Position numbers and translations under genes: made by a program. From NCBI RefSeq assembly GCF_963668165.1, contig NZ_OY764209.1, forward strand, positions 1 to 64,000: a stretch of 64,000 nt of DNA, written 5' to 3'. Shown here one piece after another: positions 37,197-44,703 of the stretch. The notes beneath the pieces are model-generated. The model was not told where the DNA came from. It saw only the letters and a list, made by a program, of their open reading frames with translations, and did no database searches. Positions within the stretch are counted from its first letter, which is position 1; each line of letters starts with the position of its first letter. The stretch is from Marispirochaeta sp. GTDB lineage: Bacteria; Spirochaetota; Spirochaetia; JC444; Marispirochaetaceae.

Positions 37197-37344
37197 AGTG
37201 TCCTGAACCGTGGGGATGAATCGGAATTAAAACTCATGCCGGTAGGGAATTATCCTCTTGTTCATTCATTGTTGCAGAGTTTCTTCCAGATTCCCGGCAA
37301 TTCTCGAAGCCCGCGCATTGTTCATCCCCACGCTTGTGAACACT
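37197..37344 (+). repeat. 148-bp element with imperfect terminal inverted repeats, copy A
   Basis: The left end AGTGTCCTGAACCGTGGGG-ATGAA and the right end TTCATCCCC-ACGCTTGTGAACACT are inverted copies with about 19 of 23 positions pairing. A second 148-bp copy in opposite orientation lies at 61684-61831; both ends match closely while the interior has drifted. The ends may be followed by TA. Fits a MITE-like non-autonomous element or a structured RNA locus closed by a long stem. Confidence 0.6.
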
Positions 37345-37478
37345 AACCAACTTTTACTCTTGTTGATACGTATTCCTTTTCCATTGGTCCTCCCCTGAAG
37401 GTTCATGGAAGTGCTATGGATAAAACGTCATACATCAATGGCCGTCTCATTCCAATTCCTGCCAATATTACCAATATA

Positions 37479-37498
37479 TACCATACCCGGGTATGGTA
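37479..37498. promoter_or_regulatory. 20-bp perfect palindrome
   Basis: TACCATACCC followed immediately by GGGTATGGTA. It lies 25 bp upstream of the tRNA-Leu promoter -35 and could be an operator for a dimeric protein; no regulator is adjacent. Confidence 0.4.
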
Positions 37499-37515
37499 GC
37501 AAGAGGACGAGAGAT

Positions 37516-37559
37516 TCCGCTCCTTGACAGAAACACAAGGAGCGGAGTATTCTTTTTTT
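37516..37559 (+). terminator. Hairpin with T-run overlapping the tRNA-Leu promoter
   Basis: Perfect 11-bp stem TCCGCTCCTTG / CAAGGAGCGGA with a 9-nt loop, then TATTCTTTTTTT. It looks like a plus-strand terminator, yet no plus-strand gene precedes it for 1.4 kb. It shares its stem core with the terminator at 43438. Confidence 0.5.
37524..37553 (+). promoter_or_regulatory. tRNA-Leu promoter
   Basis: TTGACA, 18 bp, TATTCT, ending 23 nt before the tRNA. The same layout (perfect TTGACA, 18 bp) serves tRNA-Arg and infA. Confidence 0.5.
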
Positions 37560-37576
37560 CGTTAAGCTTTAATACC

Positions 37577-37660
37577 GCCGGCGTGGCGAAATTGGTAGAC
37601 GCGCTAGACTCAAAATCTGGTGGAGGCAACTCCGTGTCGGTTCGAGTCCGACCGCCGGTA
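37577..37660 (+). tRNA. tRNA-Leu (anticodon CAA)
   Basis: Class II tRNA of 84 nt without an encoded CCA. Acceptor arms GCCGGCG / CGCCGGT pair with a G-U at position 1-72; anticodon arm CTAGA-CTCAAAA-TCTGG gives anticodon CAA for UUG; a long variable arm TGGAGGCAACTCC marks Leu; T arm GTCGG-TTCGAGT-CCGAC. Followed by a terminator. CCA must be added after transcription. Confidence 0.93.
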
Positions 37661-37668
37661 AGCTAAAA

Positions 37669-37691
37669 GTCGTCGCACGACGGCTTTTTTT
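37669..37691 (+). terminator. tRNA-Leu terminator
   Basis: GTCGTCG-CA-CGACGGC stem (one T-G pair) followed by seven T. Confidence 0.8.
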
Positions 37692-37702
37692 ATTTCTTCC
37701 TC

Positions 37703-37824
37703 CGGACTCGAACGCAGTCCCGGCGATTGAGCCGAAGGGCCAATCGCAAGCAGCGAATCGCACAGCGATGCAGCTGTCGAGTCCGACCGCCGGTAAATGA
37801 AAGGTCGTCGCAAGACGGCTTTTT
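37703..37824. repeat. Hairpin cluster and duplicated tRNA-Leu 3' end with terminator
   Basis: Bases 37779-37797 repeat the T arm and acceptor end of tRNA-Leu (TCGAGTCCGACCGCCGGTA), and a near-copy of its terminator follows (GTCGTC-GCAA-GACGGC, T5). In front, CGGACTCGA at 37703 is an inverted copy of the T arm, and two hairpins lie between: GCGATTG..CAATCGC with inner GCC-GAAG-GGC, and ATCGC-ACA-GCGAT. It looks like a scar of recombination or insertion at the tRNA 3' end. Confidence 0.7.
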
Positions 37825-38344
37825 ATATTGTTTTCAATTCGTTCAGCCTCCGCCGGTAGGCCTGGGCTTCCTGCAGCCGCCCCAGGACTTCACAGGTATC
37901 GGCGATATTAAACAGAGCATCCCTGTGGTTTTTATCGATCCCCAAAGCCTTTTCAAAACACGTAAGCGCCTTTTCGTAACGCCCCTGAACAAAGTTTAGA
38001 GCTCCGATATTGTTCTGGATGGTTGCGTCCTTCGGATTCAGTTCCTCGGCCCTGGCGTATGCTTTGGCGGCTTCTCCGCTATTTCCCGATTGAAAACGGA
38101 TATACCCCAGCTGGTTCCAGGCTTCAGGATCGTCACTCCTCAGTTCCAGAAAGCGGATTAGTCTTTCCTCAGCGGGCTTGAATTTGTCCATGCGGCTTAA
38201 AGCGATTGCGCTGTTGAAGAGCGCTAAAAGATGGGCAGGATCAATCTCCAGTACCTGGGCAAAGCAGCGCTCTGCTTCCTCCGGATTATTAAGAGACAAC
38301 AGGTCCGCCCCCTGATTGACGAGGAGATGCAGTTTCTCACTCAT
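37823..38344 (-). CDS. TPR protein
   Basis: 173 aa made of about four tetratricopeptide repeats (GADLLSLNNPEEAERCFAQV, FKPAEERLIRFLELRSDDPE, GEAAKAYARAEELNPKDA, YEKALTCFEKALGIDKNHRD). No signal peptide. The ATG giving MSEKLHLLVNQG has GAGGAGG just upstream; the longer frame overlaps HPr and is rejected. It follows HPr by one base, so the two are translated together. TPR proteins bind partners; which one is unknown. Confidence 0.85.
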   Translation of the reverse strand: MSEKLHLLVNQGADLLSLNNPEEAERCFAQVLEIDPAHLLALFNSAIALSRMDKFKPAEERLIRFLELRSDDPEAWNQLGYIRFQSGNSGEAAKAYARAEELNPKDATIQNNIGALNFVQGRYEKALTCFEKALGIDKNHRDALFNIADTCEVLGRLQEAQAYRRRLNELKTI

Positions 38345-38345
38345 A

Positions 38346-38624
38346 TCATCCTCCTCGGGGAGGAAAATCATAGTTCTTACCAAAAAGATCGGTAAAGATC
38401 GACAGCATCTCCTCCTCATTCGGGCCATCAACACTGATCCGCACACGGTCGCCCTGACAGAGTCCCATGGCGATTAAACCCATGACATTGGTGAGATCGG
38501 TCACCATTCCCGTGCCTTCCACGCTGATACTTCCCGGATACCCGGCAGCAGCCTGGATAATAAGTCCCGACGGTCGTACATGAATACCCGCGTAGTTCTG
38601 CACAGTCACTTCTGCTTGAACCAT
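38346..38624 (-). CDS. ptsH: HPr-like phosphocarrier protein
   Basis: 92 aa. With this ATG the phosphorylated His falls exactly at residue 15 in NYAGIHVRPSG, and the helix 2 motif NVMGLIAMGL follows at 46-55. In Gram-positive-type HPr, residue 46 is the regulatory Ser; here it is Asn, so HPr-kinase regulation seems impossible. Spirochaetes often have partial PTS sets used for regulation rather than sugar uptake; no EI or EII gene is seen here. Couples to the TPR gene. Confidence 0.88.
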   Translation of the reverse strand: MVQAEVTVQNYAGIHVRPSGLIIQAAAGYPGSISVEGTGMVTDLTNVMGLIAMGLCQGDRVRISVDGPNEEEMLSIFTDLFGKNYDFPPRGG

Positions 38625-38778
38625 TACGGTAAAAGTATGCACCCTTTAAGGAAAAATGTCTAATGCAGATGATCTTCCGCAGCAAGTATAACCAGAGCGC
38701 AGGGTTTGCCGGGGCAGCGGCAACGGAGATCAGCATGCTTTTGGTCTGATAGACTTTATGCTGAATCTCCTGGTGTTC

Positions 38779-38916
38779 TTACTGGAGGACCAAGGAACGG
38801 ATGTCTTCACGATCCTGAAAAACCCTGCCCGCTGTCATCTCCATACGTTCCATGAAAAGTTCAGTATCGCCTTCATAGATTTCCTGCAATTCAGGGCTTC
38901 CAAAGGGACACTCCAC
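38779..38916 (-). CDS. Possible small protein, 45 aa
   Basis: A GTG two bases after the stop of the cyclic-nucleotide-binding gene opens a 46-codon frame beginning MECPFGSPELQEIYEGDTEL and ending DIRSLVLQ. The composition is that of a soluble acidic protein, and the spacing suggests coupled translation. No SD is visible and I recognise no family. It could be a real small partner or chance. Confidence 0.35.
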   Translation of the reverse strand: MECPFGSPELQEIYEGDTELFMERMEMTAGRVFQDREDIRSLVLQ

Positions 38917-38918
38917 AG

Positions 38919-39419
38919 CTAATCGCCTTTGATTTCGCTTACAAGAGCGTCGAAAATTGTGAGCATATCCACTGTAGTTTTCCGCAAACGGGAAGCAATA
39001 ATTTTGGCGATCGCCCTGGTAACCGGCAGACCAAGAGCGGGGGTTTTATCACCAAGCTCAAGGAAATCCTGTTTGGAGATAACAAGAAATTCGGAGTCCA
39101 TGGCAGCTACCACTGTAGCGGAGCGCTTATCATCATCAATAAGAGCCAGCTCACCGAAGAAAACATTATCCTCCGCCTTAAGGCTTACAACTGTGTAATT
39201 GTCTCCGGCCCGGGTGCGCTTCAGAATCTCGACGCCCCCGTTCAACACAATAAACATCTCGCTTCCCAGCTCCCCCTCCTGGATAATCGTTTCTCTCTGT
39301 TTATACCGTCTGGTTCGGCATATTCTGATAAGCTGTTCCAGGTATTCCGGATATTCACAGATACCCGCAAAGAGACTGATTTTTTCAAGACGCTTCCGAA
39401 TATCCTGATCACTGCTCAT
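38919..39419 (-). CDS. Stand-alone cyclic-nucleotide-binding domain protein
   Basis: 166 aa, a single CNBD without HTH. The phosphate-binding cassette FFGELALIDDDKRSATVVA is intact, including the Glu and Arg that contact cyclic nucleotide. IIQEGELGSEMFIVLNGGVEIL is the typical beta roll. It overlaps the potassium-channel stop region by 4 bp, so it is made together with the channel and is a likely ligand-sensing partner. It is followed by a possible 45-aa ORF. Confidence 0.88.
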   Translation of the reverse strand: MSSDQDIRKRLEKISLFAGICEYPEYLEQLIRICRTRRYKQRETIIQEGELGSEMFIVLNGGVEILKRTRAGDNYTVVSLKAEDNVFFGELALIDDDKRSATVVAAMDSEFLVISKQDFLELGDKTPALGLPVTRAIAKIIASRLRKTTVDMLTIFDALVSEIKGD

Positions 39420-40588
39420 GGACGATCCTTCCGGCTTTCCAGGATTATTGCCATTGAATGGGGTCTGATGAGATAATCGTCGGGAGGAACAAATATCGGC
39501 CGGTTGACCGCCAACTCTTTTACCTTCTGCAGGTTGGTCACCAGGGCCGAGACATCGGAGGTTTTCTGGGCGTTTCTCAGGGCCTCCATTTTCATGCGGT
39601 TCGGAGTCCCTGTATTTTCCAGGATTCCCAGTACAATCAGATCGTGGTTTTCCTGAAAACCGCTCCTGTATTGACTGTAGCTCTTTCCTATGAACTCCCG
39701 GGGAATCGAGGCCGTAGTTAAGCGGGCGCTTCCGCTTTCCCCTGCAAGAAGGTCATGGATAATGTGAGACATCCCGTTGGTCACCGAAGAACGGGACAGT
39801 ATTCTTCTGGACAGGTCCCGGGAAAAGATAATCTCATCGCAGCCGGCGTGCTTCAGGTAGCTTGCGTACTTACGGTCAAGCAGCTCCGCGGTTGTATAGA
39901 CATCCCGGGCAATTGCTTTGACCGTCAGCACGGTCATAACCGTCTTGGAGTCGATCTCCGAGGGGATCGAGCTCTCCCAGGTGTCCGCCAAAACCAGAAC
40001 CTTGCGGGCATTCTGTACATTCGCCCGTTTCAGGCTAGTTTCGGAAAAATAGTCTCCCCGGACAAACTTCAGGTTCTTAAGCTCAATATCCTCTTTTATT
40101 TCTTCGACTTTGTCGGATTCAATATTCGATAACAGAACCAGGCGATCATCACCAAAGTCACTGCTCTGCAGGATATCAAGAAGGATGTCCCGCATGTGTG
40201 CCTTCCACCCGCAAACGATCAGATGATCATTAAGTTTCGGAAAATCCATTAATCCCCTCCTTGCACGGGAATTTCGTTCGACAAAGATCGACGCCAGGGA
40301 ACCGGACAGGGCGCTGGTGGCAGCGATTCCAAGAAAGATGGAAAGCACGGCGACAAGACGCCCCGGAAAGGTGACCGGAACTTTATCACCGTAACCGGTG
40401 GTGGAAAAGGTTATTACCGCCCACCAGAAACCGTCTATCAAATCGCCAAACTGGGCATTGATGCTGTTCTCAAAAAGGTAGATCAGCCCTCCGGTTATCA
40501 GAAAAACGGCGAGAAAAAAGAGTGCCATCTGCATAAAGGGAGAAGCCATAAGCTTTTCGAAAAAGCGCTGCAGACGACGATAGGGCAT
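39416..40588 (-). CDS. RCK-type potassium channel (MthK-like)
   Basis: 390 aa. Two membrane helices (about residues 18-38 and 77-100) flank a pore loop with the selectivity filter TTGYGD. The cytosolic part opens with HLIVCGWKAHMRDILLDIL, the Rossmann fold of an RCK/TrkA-N domain as in MthK, and a TrkA-C-like region follows from about residue 290 (IPREFIGKSYSQYRSGF). Such channels gate K+ flow in the inner membrane in response to ligands. It starts 2 bp after the OmpA-like gene and is coupled to a separate CNBD protein. Confidence 0.9.
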   Translation of the reverse strand: MPYRRLQRFFEKLMASPFMQMALFFLAVFLITGGLIYLFENSINAQFGDLIDGFWWAVITFSTTGYGDKVPVTFPGRLVAVLSIFLGIAATSALSGSLASIFVERNSRARRGLMDFPKLNDHLIVCGWKAHMRDILLDILQSSDFGDDRLVLLSNIESDKVEEIKEDIELKNLKFVRGDYFSETSLKRANVQNARKVLVLADTWESSIPSEIDSKTVMTVLTVKAIARDVYTTAELLDRKYASYLKHAGCDEIIFSRDLSRRILSRSSVTNGMSHIIHDLLAGESGSARLTTASIPREFIGKSYSQYRSGFQENHDLIVLGILENTGTPNRMKMEALRNAQKTSDVSALVTNLQKVKELAVNRPIFVPPDDYLIRPHSMAIILESRKDRP

Positions 40589-40590
40589 GA

Positions 40591-41802
40591 TTAATTCTCC
40601 AGCAGGGTAATTTCCACCCTGCGGTTAAGTCTGCGCCCCGCCTCGGTATCGTTCCCGGCGACAGGTTCACGGGCCCCCATACCGCGTATAACTATCTGGT
40701 CTTCCCTGCGGGCGCCGAGCTCTATCAGGGCCCGGGCGGTTACCCGGGCACGTTCAACAGAGAGACGTTCCCGGCCGGCAGCGGTCCCTGCCAGAGCCGT
40801 ATGGCCGGCTACCAGAACATCCTGGTCCGGATAGCGCTTGAGGATTTCCGCCACAGTTCGGATTTTCTCCTCCTCGCCGGGAACAAAGCGGGATGAGTCG
40901 GGCAGAAAACGGATATTATGCAGGGCAATGGTTATACCCTGATCGTCGACCCGTACATCCGAGTCCTCCACCTTATCTTTTGCCAGGGAATTGCGTATAT
41001 CCTCGGCGACTTTTTCTTTTTCCATCTCTTCGGCCTGAATGACCTCTGCCGAAGCAGTACCGCGAAAGATCCAGGAACTGCCGTCATTCAGCTGCATTAC
41101 CAGCTCAAACTCCTCGGTGTAGGCAGCCAGATACCCCTGATCATTGTCCCAGTACAGATGCTGGGTCGAGAATCCTGATATCTGCTCTGGACTAAGCCCC
41201 CGGGTTGAAGGGAACCGGTGATACACCTGATAGGCGGCATCAATGGCGTGCAGCGGCCTGCCTTTGTACTCTTCAATTCCCAGGTATTGATACGCCACAT
41301 TAATAGGGAAGCTTACGATCCCGAGACCACTGCCGGATTCACGAAAGTCATGGACCTCTTCTCCTGCCCCTGCCCAGGTCTCACCGGGAGACACATCCCG
41401 TTCAGGGAATCGGGGGACCCCCCGGACAACAGGAAAACTGTACCGGTCAGGTACATCCATGCGCCCAAGGGAATCTCGGCTGTAGGCTGTCGGATGTTCC
41501 TCGCTCCACTGGTAGACCCCGGCATCACCGGTAGATCGGTTGGCAATCTGAAAGATTCCTTCCAGCTGTCCCGTGTCCCCTGTTACGTCCTTTATGGTGT
41601 ACGCGATCTTGTAGCGCAGTTCCGACTGCTGAACGGCCTGCTGCCGTCCAAATCTCTGGATAACTGTCTCATCTACCTGGGCAACAGCCCGGAACTTTGT
41701 TCCAGCAACATACTGGAAGCGGAAGACTTCGGCCTCCAGTATTTGACCGTAGAATAGTACGACCGTCACAAGCAGCATGAATACAATCCTGTTTCTTCTC
41801 AT
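40591..41802 (-). CDS. OmpA-family outer-membrane/peptidoglycan-associated protein
   Basis: 403 aa. A signal peptide (RIVFMLLVTVVLFYGQILEAE) is followed by a beta-rich domain and a C-terminal OmpA domain (about 280-403): IRFLPDSSRFVPGEEEKI, VLVAGHTALAGTAAGRERLSVERA and INxR-like RRLNRRVEITLLEN. That domain binds peptidoglycan. ATG chosen 5 nt after a TATACT -10 box. It is the first gene of the OmpA-channel-CNBD operon. The promoter overlaps the start of the divergent DEAD-like gene. Confidence 0.87.
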   Translation of the reverse strand: MRRNRIVFMLLVTVVLFYGQILEAEVFRFQYVAGTKFRAVAQVDETVIQRFGRQQAVQQSELRYKIAYTIKDVTGDTGQLEGIFQIANRSTGDAGVYQWSEEHPTAYSRDSLGRMDVPDRYSFPVVRGVPRFPERDVSPGETWAGAGEEVHDFRESGSGLGIVSFPINVAYQYLGIEEYKGRPLHAIDAAYQVYHRFPSTRGLSPEQISGFSTQHLYWDNDQGYLAAYTEEFELVMQLNDGSSWIFRGTASAEVIQAEEMEKEKVAEDIRNSLAKDKVEDSDVRVDDQGITIALHNIRFLPDSSRFVPGEEEKIRTVAEILKRYPDQDVLVAGHTALAGTAAGRERLSVERARVTARALIELGARREDQIVIRGMGAREPVAGNDTEAGRRLNRRVEITLLEN

Positions 41803-41807
41803 TCTCA

Positions 41808-41837
41808 AGTATACTTCCTTGACAAATATATGGCCAA
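41808..41837 (-). promoter_or_regulatory. Promoter of the OmpA-channel operon, leaderless type
   Basis: TTGGCC, 18 bp, TATACT, five bases, ATG. The palindrome AAGTATACTT offers a -10 on the plus strand too, toward the DEAD-like gene, but no good plus-strand -35 is seen. Confidence 0.45.
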
Positions 41838-43410
41838 GCTTATATCTTCAAATTGTATCCCACAGGAAGCCGATGTGTTTGAAAAGCTAAGCCAGCCCCA
41901 GTCAGAAGAGTTGTTCGCGTTGCTGAGCAATGCAGGATATTCTCAACCTACTCTCCTTCAGTCAAAGGTTGTTCCTGCCGTGCTAAGCGGCAGAGATCTT
42001 CTGGTGGAAACACTGTACGCCGACGGAAGAACTGCGGCCTGCCTTCTGCCCCTTCTTGTATCCCATGATGCTGAAAGCACAAGATGCCGGGCGCTTATCA
42101 TCACCCCCTCTTCGGACCTTGTAAAAAAGACCGCTCTTCAATATCGAAGGTTCGTGCGGGGCAACCGTACAGCTCCTTCCGTAACAACCCTGGGCTGGGA
42201 CAGTTCGATAAAGCGGGAAGCAAAGCTCCTCGCCGGGGATCCCGGTATCATTGTCGGCACCTCAAGCCGTATAATTGACCATCTGCGTCGTAACTCGATG
42301 GATTCAAGGGAGTTGCAGCGGATTATTATCAACCTGGAGACTCCTGTCGACAAACACACCTTCCTGCAGGATGTTTTGTTTATTTTGTCCAAGGTTCCCA
42401 AGAAAAGCCAGATCGTCATATTTACCCCTACCCTTCAAGACACAAACTCCCTGGAGAGCCGGCTTCGACACCCGCTAACAATCTCATCCGAGGATTGGGA
42501 CAGGGACAATAAAATTCAAAGTGTATATGAAGCAGCTGACGCGGTACATAAAGCGGAGCTGTTATTAAGTCTTTTTTTGAGCAGAAGAATCACTCAGGGT
42601 GGAATCTTCTGCCGCACTATGGCTGTATTAAAAACCCTGGAAAAGAAGCTTACCAAGGAGGGAATCCGCAGCCATATTATTTCCACCCGTACTTCTTCAC
42701 GGAAGAAAGAAGAGATCTTTAAGCTTTTCAGAGAAGGCAGTATGCCATGTATTCTGACAATCTCAATATCTGTTTTAACCGAGATTGAAGGAATCGGATG
42801 CGCAGTTTTTTTTAATCTGCCTTCTCCGCCTGAAGCCTATACGGATATCAGTTCCGTACTGATTCAGGACTCAAATGCAAAGATCATTACTTTCGTTACG
42901 AAGGAGGAGTCGGCTATACTTCAGTTTTTACAGGAGAAAAACAAGATGAAAAAAGAGAACTTCCCCGACAACCTCGAGGTTATTCGGGGTAAGGTCGAAG
43001 GCATTCTACAATCCATACGTTCGGAGGAGAATCCGGACGAACTGAACCAGTACCGAAAACTGATAAAAAAAATGGTTCCTTTCAGCATGCGAAGCTATTT
43101 AAGCGCGTATCTAATAAAAGAGGCTCTTGGAAACACAGTCCGCGGAGACAAACCTTTCAGGACAATCTTTGTATCAATCGGGCGAAACCGTCGTGTTTTT
43201 CCAAAAGACCTTTCGAAGCTCTTTACTCAGGTCCCTGGTATTACTACCGAGGAAGTAGGGAGCATTAAGGTACTTGATAACTATTCTTTTATAGATATTC
43301 CCGCGCACATCGCACAGGCTGCCATCGATAAACTGGACGGCAGCGATTTCCACGGGCGAAAGATAACCGTGAACTTCGCCAGGAAGAAGGAGGAAAAGGT
43401 CCTCCGCTGA
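41830..43410 (+). CDS. Degenerate DEAD-box-like protein with DbpA-type RNA-binding domain
   Basis: 526 aa. The layout is that of a DEAD-box RNA helicase: a Q-motif-like YSQPTLLQSKVVP (38-49), ALIITPSSDLV (motif Ia), two RecA-like domains and, from about residue 445, a DbpA-type RRM (FVSIGRNRRVFPKDLSKLF, VLDNYSFIDIPAHIAQAAI). But Walker A is replaced by ETLYADGRTAA (60-70), the DEAD box by IINLETP (166-172), SAT by TPT, and no HRxGR motif VI is found. ATP hydrolysis is therefore unlikely; an RNA-binding or ribosome-assembly role is possible. Monocistronic, closed by a strong terminator. Confidence 0.8.
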   Translation: MAKLISSNCIPQEADVFEKLSQPQSEELFALLSNAGYSQPTLLQSKVVPAVLSGRDLLVETLYADGRTAACLLPLLVSHDAESTRCRALIITPSSDLVKKTALQYRRFVRGNRTAPSVTTLGWDSSIKREAKLLAGDPGIIVGTSSRIIDHLRRNSMDSRELQRIIINLETPVDKHTFLQDVLFILSKVPKKSQIVIFTPTLQDTNSLESRLRHPLTISSEDWDRDNKIQSVYEAADAVHKAELLLSLFLSRRITQGGIFCRTMAVLKTLEKKLTKEGIRSHIISTRTSSRKKEEIFKLFREGSMPCILTISISVLTEIEGIGCAVFFNLPSPPEAYTDISSVLIQDSNAKIITFVTKEESAILQFLQEKNKMKKENFPDNLEVIRGKVEGILQSIRSEENPDELNQYRKLIKKMVPFSMRSYLSAYLIKEALGNTVRGDKPFRTIFVSIGRNRRVFPKDLSKLFTQVPGITTEEVGSIKVLDNYSFIDIPAHIAQAAIDKLDGSDFHGRKITVNFARKKEEKVLR

Positions 43411-43437
43411 TCACTCTATTCCCTCCTTAAAGCTTCA

Positions 43438-43471
43438 CCGCTCCTTCGATAAATCGAAGGAGCGGTTTTTT
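43438..43471 (+). terminator. Terminator of the DEAD-like gene
   Basis: 13-bp stem CCGCTCCTTCGAT / ATCGAAGGAGCGG with loop AA and six T. Confidence 0.92.
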
Positions 43472-44660
43472 ACACAAGAACAAACCAGAGAAGCATAAAC
43501 AGCATCAGCAGATTAATTAGTAAAGCCGCGACAAAAATTCCGGCGCCCAGCAATTCCCGGTATCGGGCACCACGGCTGCAACGGAGAGACAGTAAGCGGG
43601 GTTCTCCAGGGATCAGTACTCTCTCGGCAAATGGATCAGAAGGAGGGTTTCCGGTTTCAGTGGAACATCCGAAAGCGTAGAAGACAGCAGTATCCGGTGT
43701 ACCGCCGACAATTGCTCTGCTGGTCCTGATTTTACCACCGGGGCAGCCTTCAAGAGCAGCATCGCTGCCGCGGAATGTCCGTATCCGATAAACACTCCCA
43801 TCAGGAAGAAAGGCCCGGCTCCCGTTTCTTAAGCTTACAGTCTGGGGAAAACGGCGGGCCGGCAGGGACAAAAGGTCCCTCTCCGCCCTCAGATATCGGC
43901 CTGTCCTCCAAATTCTCCGGTAGAGACTGAAAAGGAGTAATCCCGGCGGCAGCAAAGGAGCCAGAGGAGCAAGACTCATGGTAAGGGCTATATGGGCATA
44001 AAACAGAAATCCCGGCGACCTGAGGTATACATAAGTTAAAATAAAAAGGCTGAATGAGGCCAGAGTAAGAGACGCAGGGGTAAGCTGATTCCAGTACTCA
44101 TTTCGCTGTCTTCCTGACCAGATCGACCGGCGCAGAATTGTGCAGGGGGCACCGTCATATATAAGCACCAGAAGATCCCCGTCCCCTCTGCCGCGGGAAC
44201 GAAAAACAGGACGGGAGTTTACCATTACCAGCTCGCCGGATACCATAAGTCTGGTCCCCTGAGGAAAAGAGGTAATACGATTTGCGGGTAAGTGGGTCGG
44301 TGAGGCATCCGCAAAGGCCAGTTCGTTATCCTCTACCCTGTCCTCAGCCTCATAGGCATTGAGGGCCGGCAGCGTATAAACCTCGACTCCCTTCAGGTCT
44401 ACTTGAACTGATAAGGCACCGTCGGTCAGCCAGAGCTGCTCGTCCCCCTGAACAGCCTCGATTTGACCGAAAAAGCGGAAGGATTCCCCCTGGGGAGCCT
44501 CCGTACGGACCGTCGGGTAATCGATAATCGGGTATTCCATACTTTTGTAGATCGCCTCACGGAATCTTCTCCACTGCCTGCGTACGCGAACCCCCCCGGA
44601 AAGAGGCAGGACCACATACCCCAGCAATACAATTCCGGCAATCAGCAGTAACCGTTCCAC
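43470..44660 (-). CDS. Multi-pass membrane protein, unknown
   Basis: 396 aa. One N-terminal helix, two central helices (LTLASFSLFILTYVYL, FLFYAHIALTMSLAPLAPLL plus a further one) and a C-terminal helix (LLGAGIFVAALLINLLMLF). The soluble stretch between (SFRFFGQIEAVQGDEQLWLTD and RLMVSGELVMVNSRPVF) looks like an OB-fold of the kind seen in membrane-associated proteins. I recognise no family. GTG start without an obvious SD. Divergent from the MBL hydrolase; its stop lies at the edge of the opposite-strand terminator. Confidence 0.65.
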   Translation of the reverse strand: MERLLLIAGIVLLGYVVLPLSGGVRVRRQWRRFREAIYKSMEYPIIDYPTVRTEAPQGESFRFFGQIEAVQGDEQLWLTDGALSVQVDLKGVEVYTLPALNAYEAEDRVEDNELAFADASPTHLPANRITSFPQGTRLMVSGELVMVNSRPVFRSRGRGDGDLLVLIYDGAPCTILRRSIWSGRQRNEYWNQLTPASLTLASFSLFILTYVYLRSPGFLFYAHIALTMSLAPLAPLLPPGLLLFSLYRRIWRTGRYLRAERDLLSLPARRFPQTVSLRNGSRAFLPDGSVYRIRTFRGSDAALEGCPGGKIRTSRAIVGGTPDTAVFYAFGCSTETGNPPSDPFAERVLIPGEPRLLSLRCSRGARYRELLGAGIFVAALLINLLMLFMLLWFVLV

Positions 44661-44703
44661 TTATTGCACAACCATGGTTAAATGAATTATCTTTAAGCTT
44701 ATC

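Larger units (their letters stand above)
37065..37576. other. Gene-free stretch upstream of tRNA-Leu
   Basis: No convincing coding frame. It contains a 148-bp element with inverted ends, a 20-bp perfect palindrome and a hairpin with T-run that overlaps a promoter for the tRNA. Between the element and the palindrome I see nothing recognisable. Confidence 0.7.

Noticed and set aside
37316..37350. DnaA-box-like sequence and replication origin near the 148-bp element
   Set aside because: Single weak matches to TTATCCACA only, with no cluster and no dnaA or dnaN gene nearby.
37569..37813. Minus-strand frames of 64-67 aa over tRNA-Leu and its repeat
   Set aside because: They are antisense to the tRNA and its duplicated 3' end; such frames arise from tRNA sequence and carry no protein signature.
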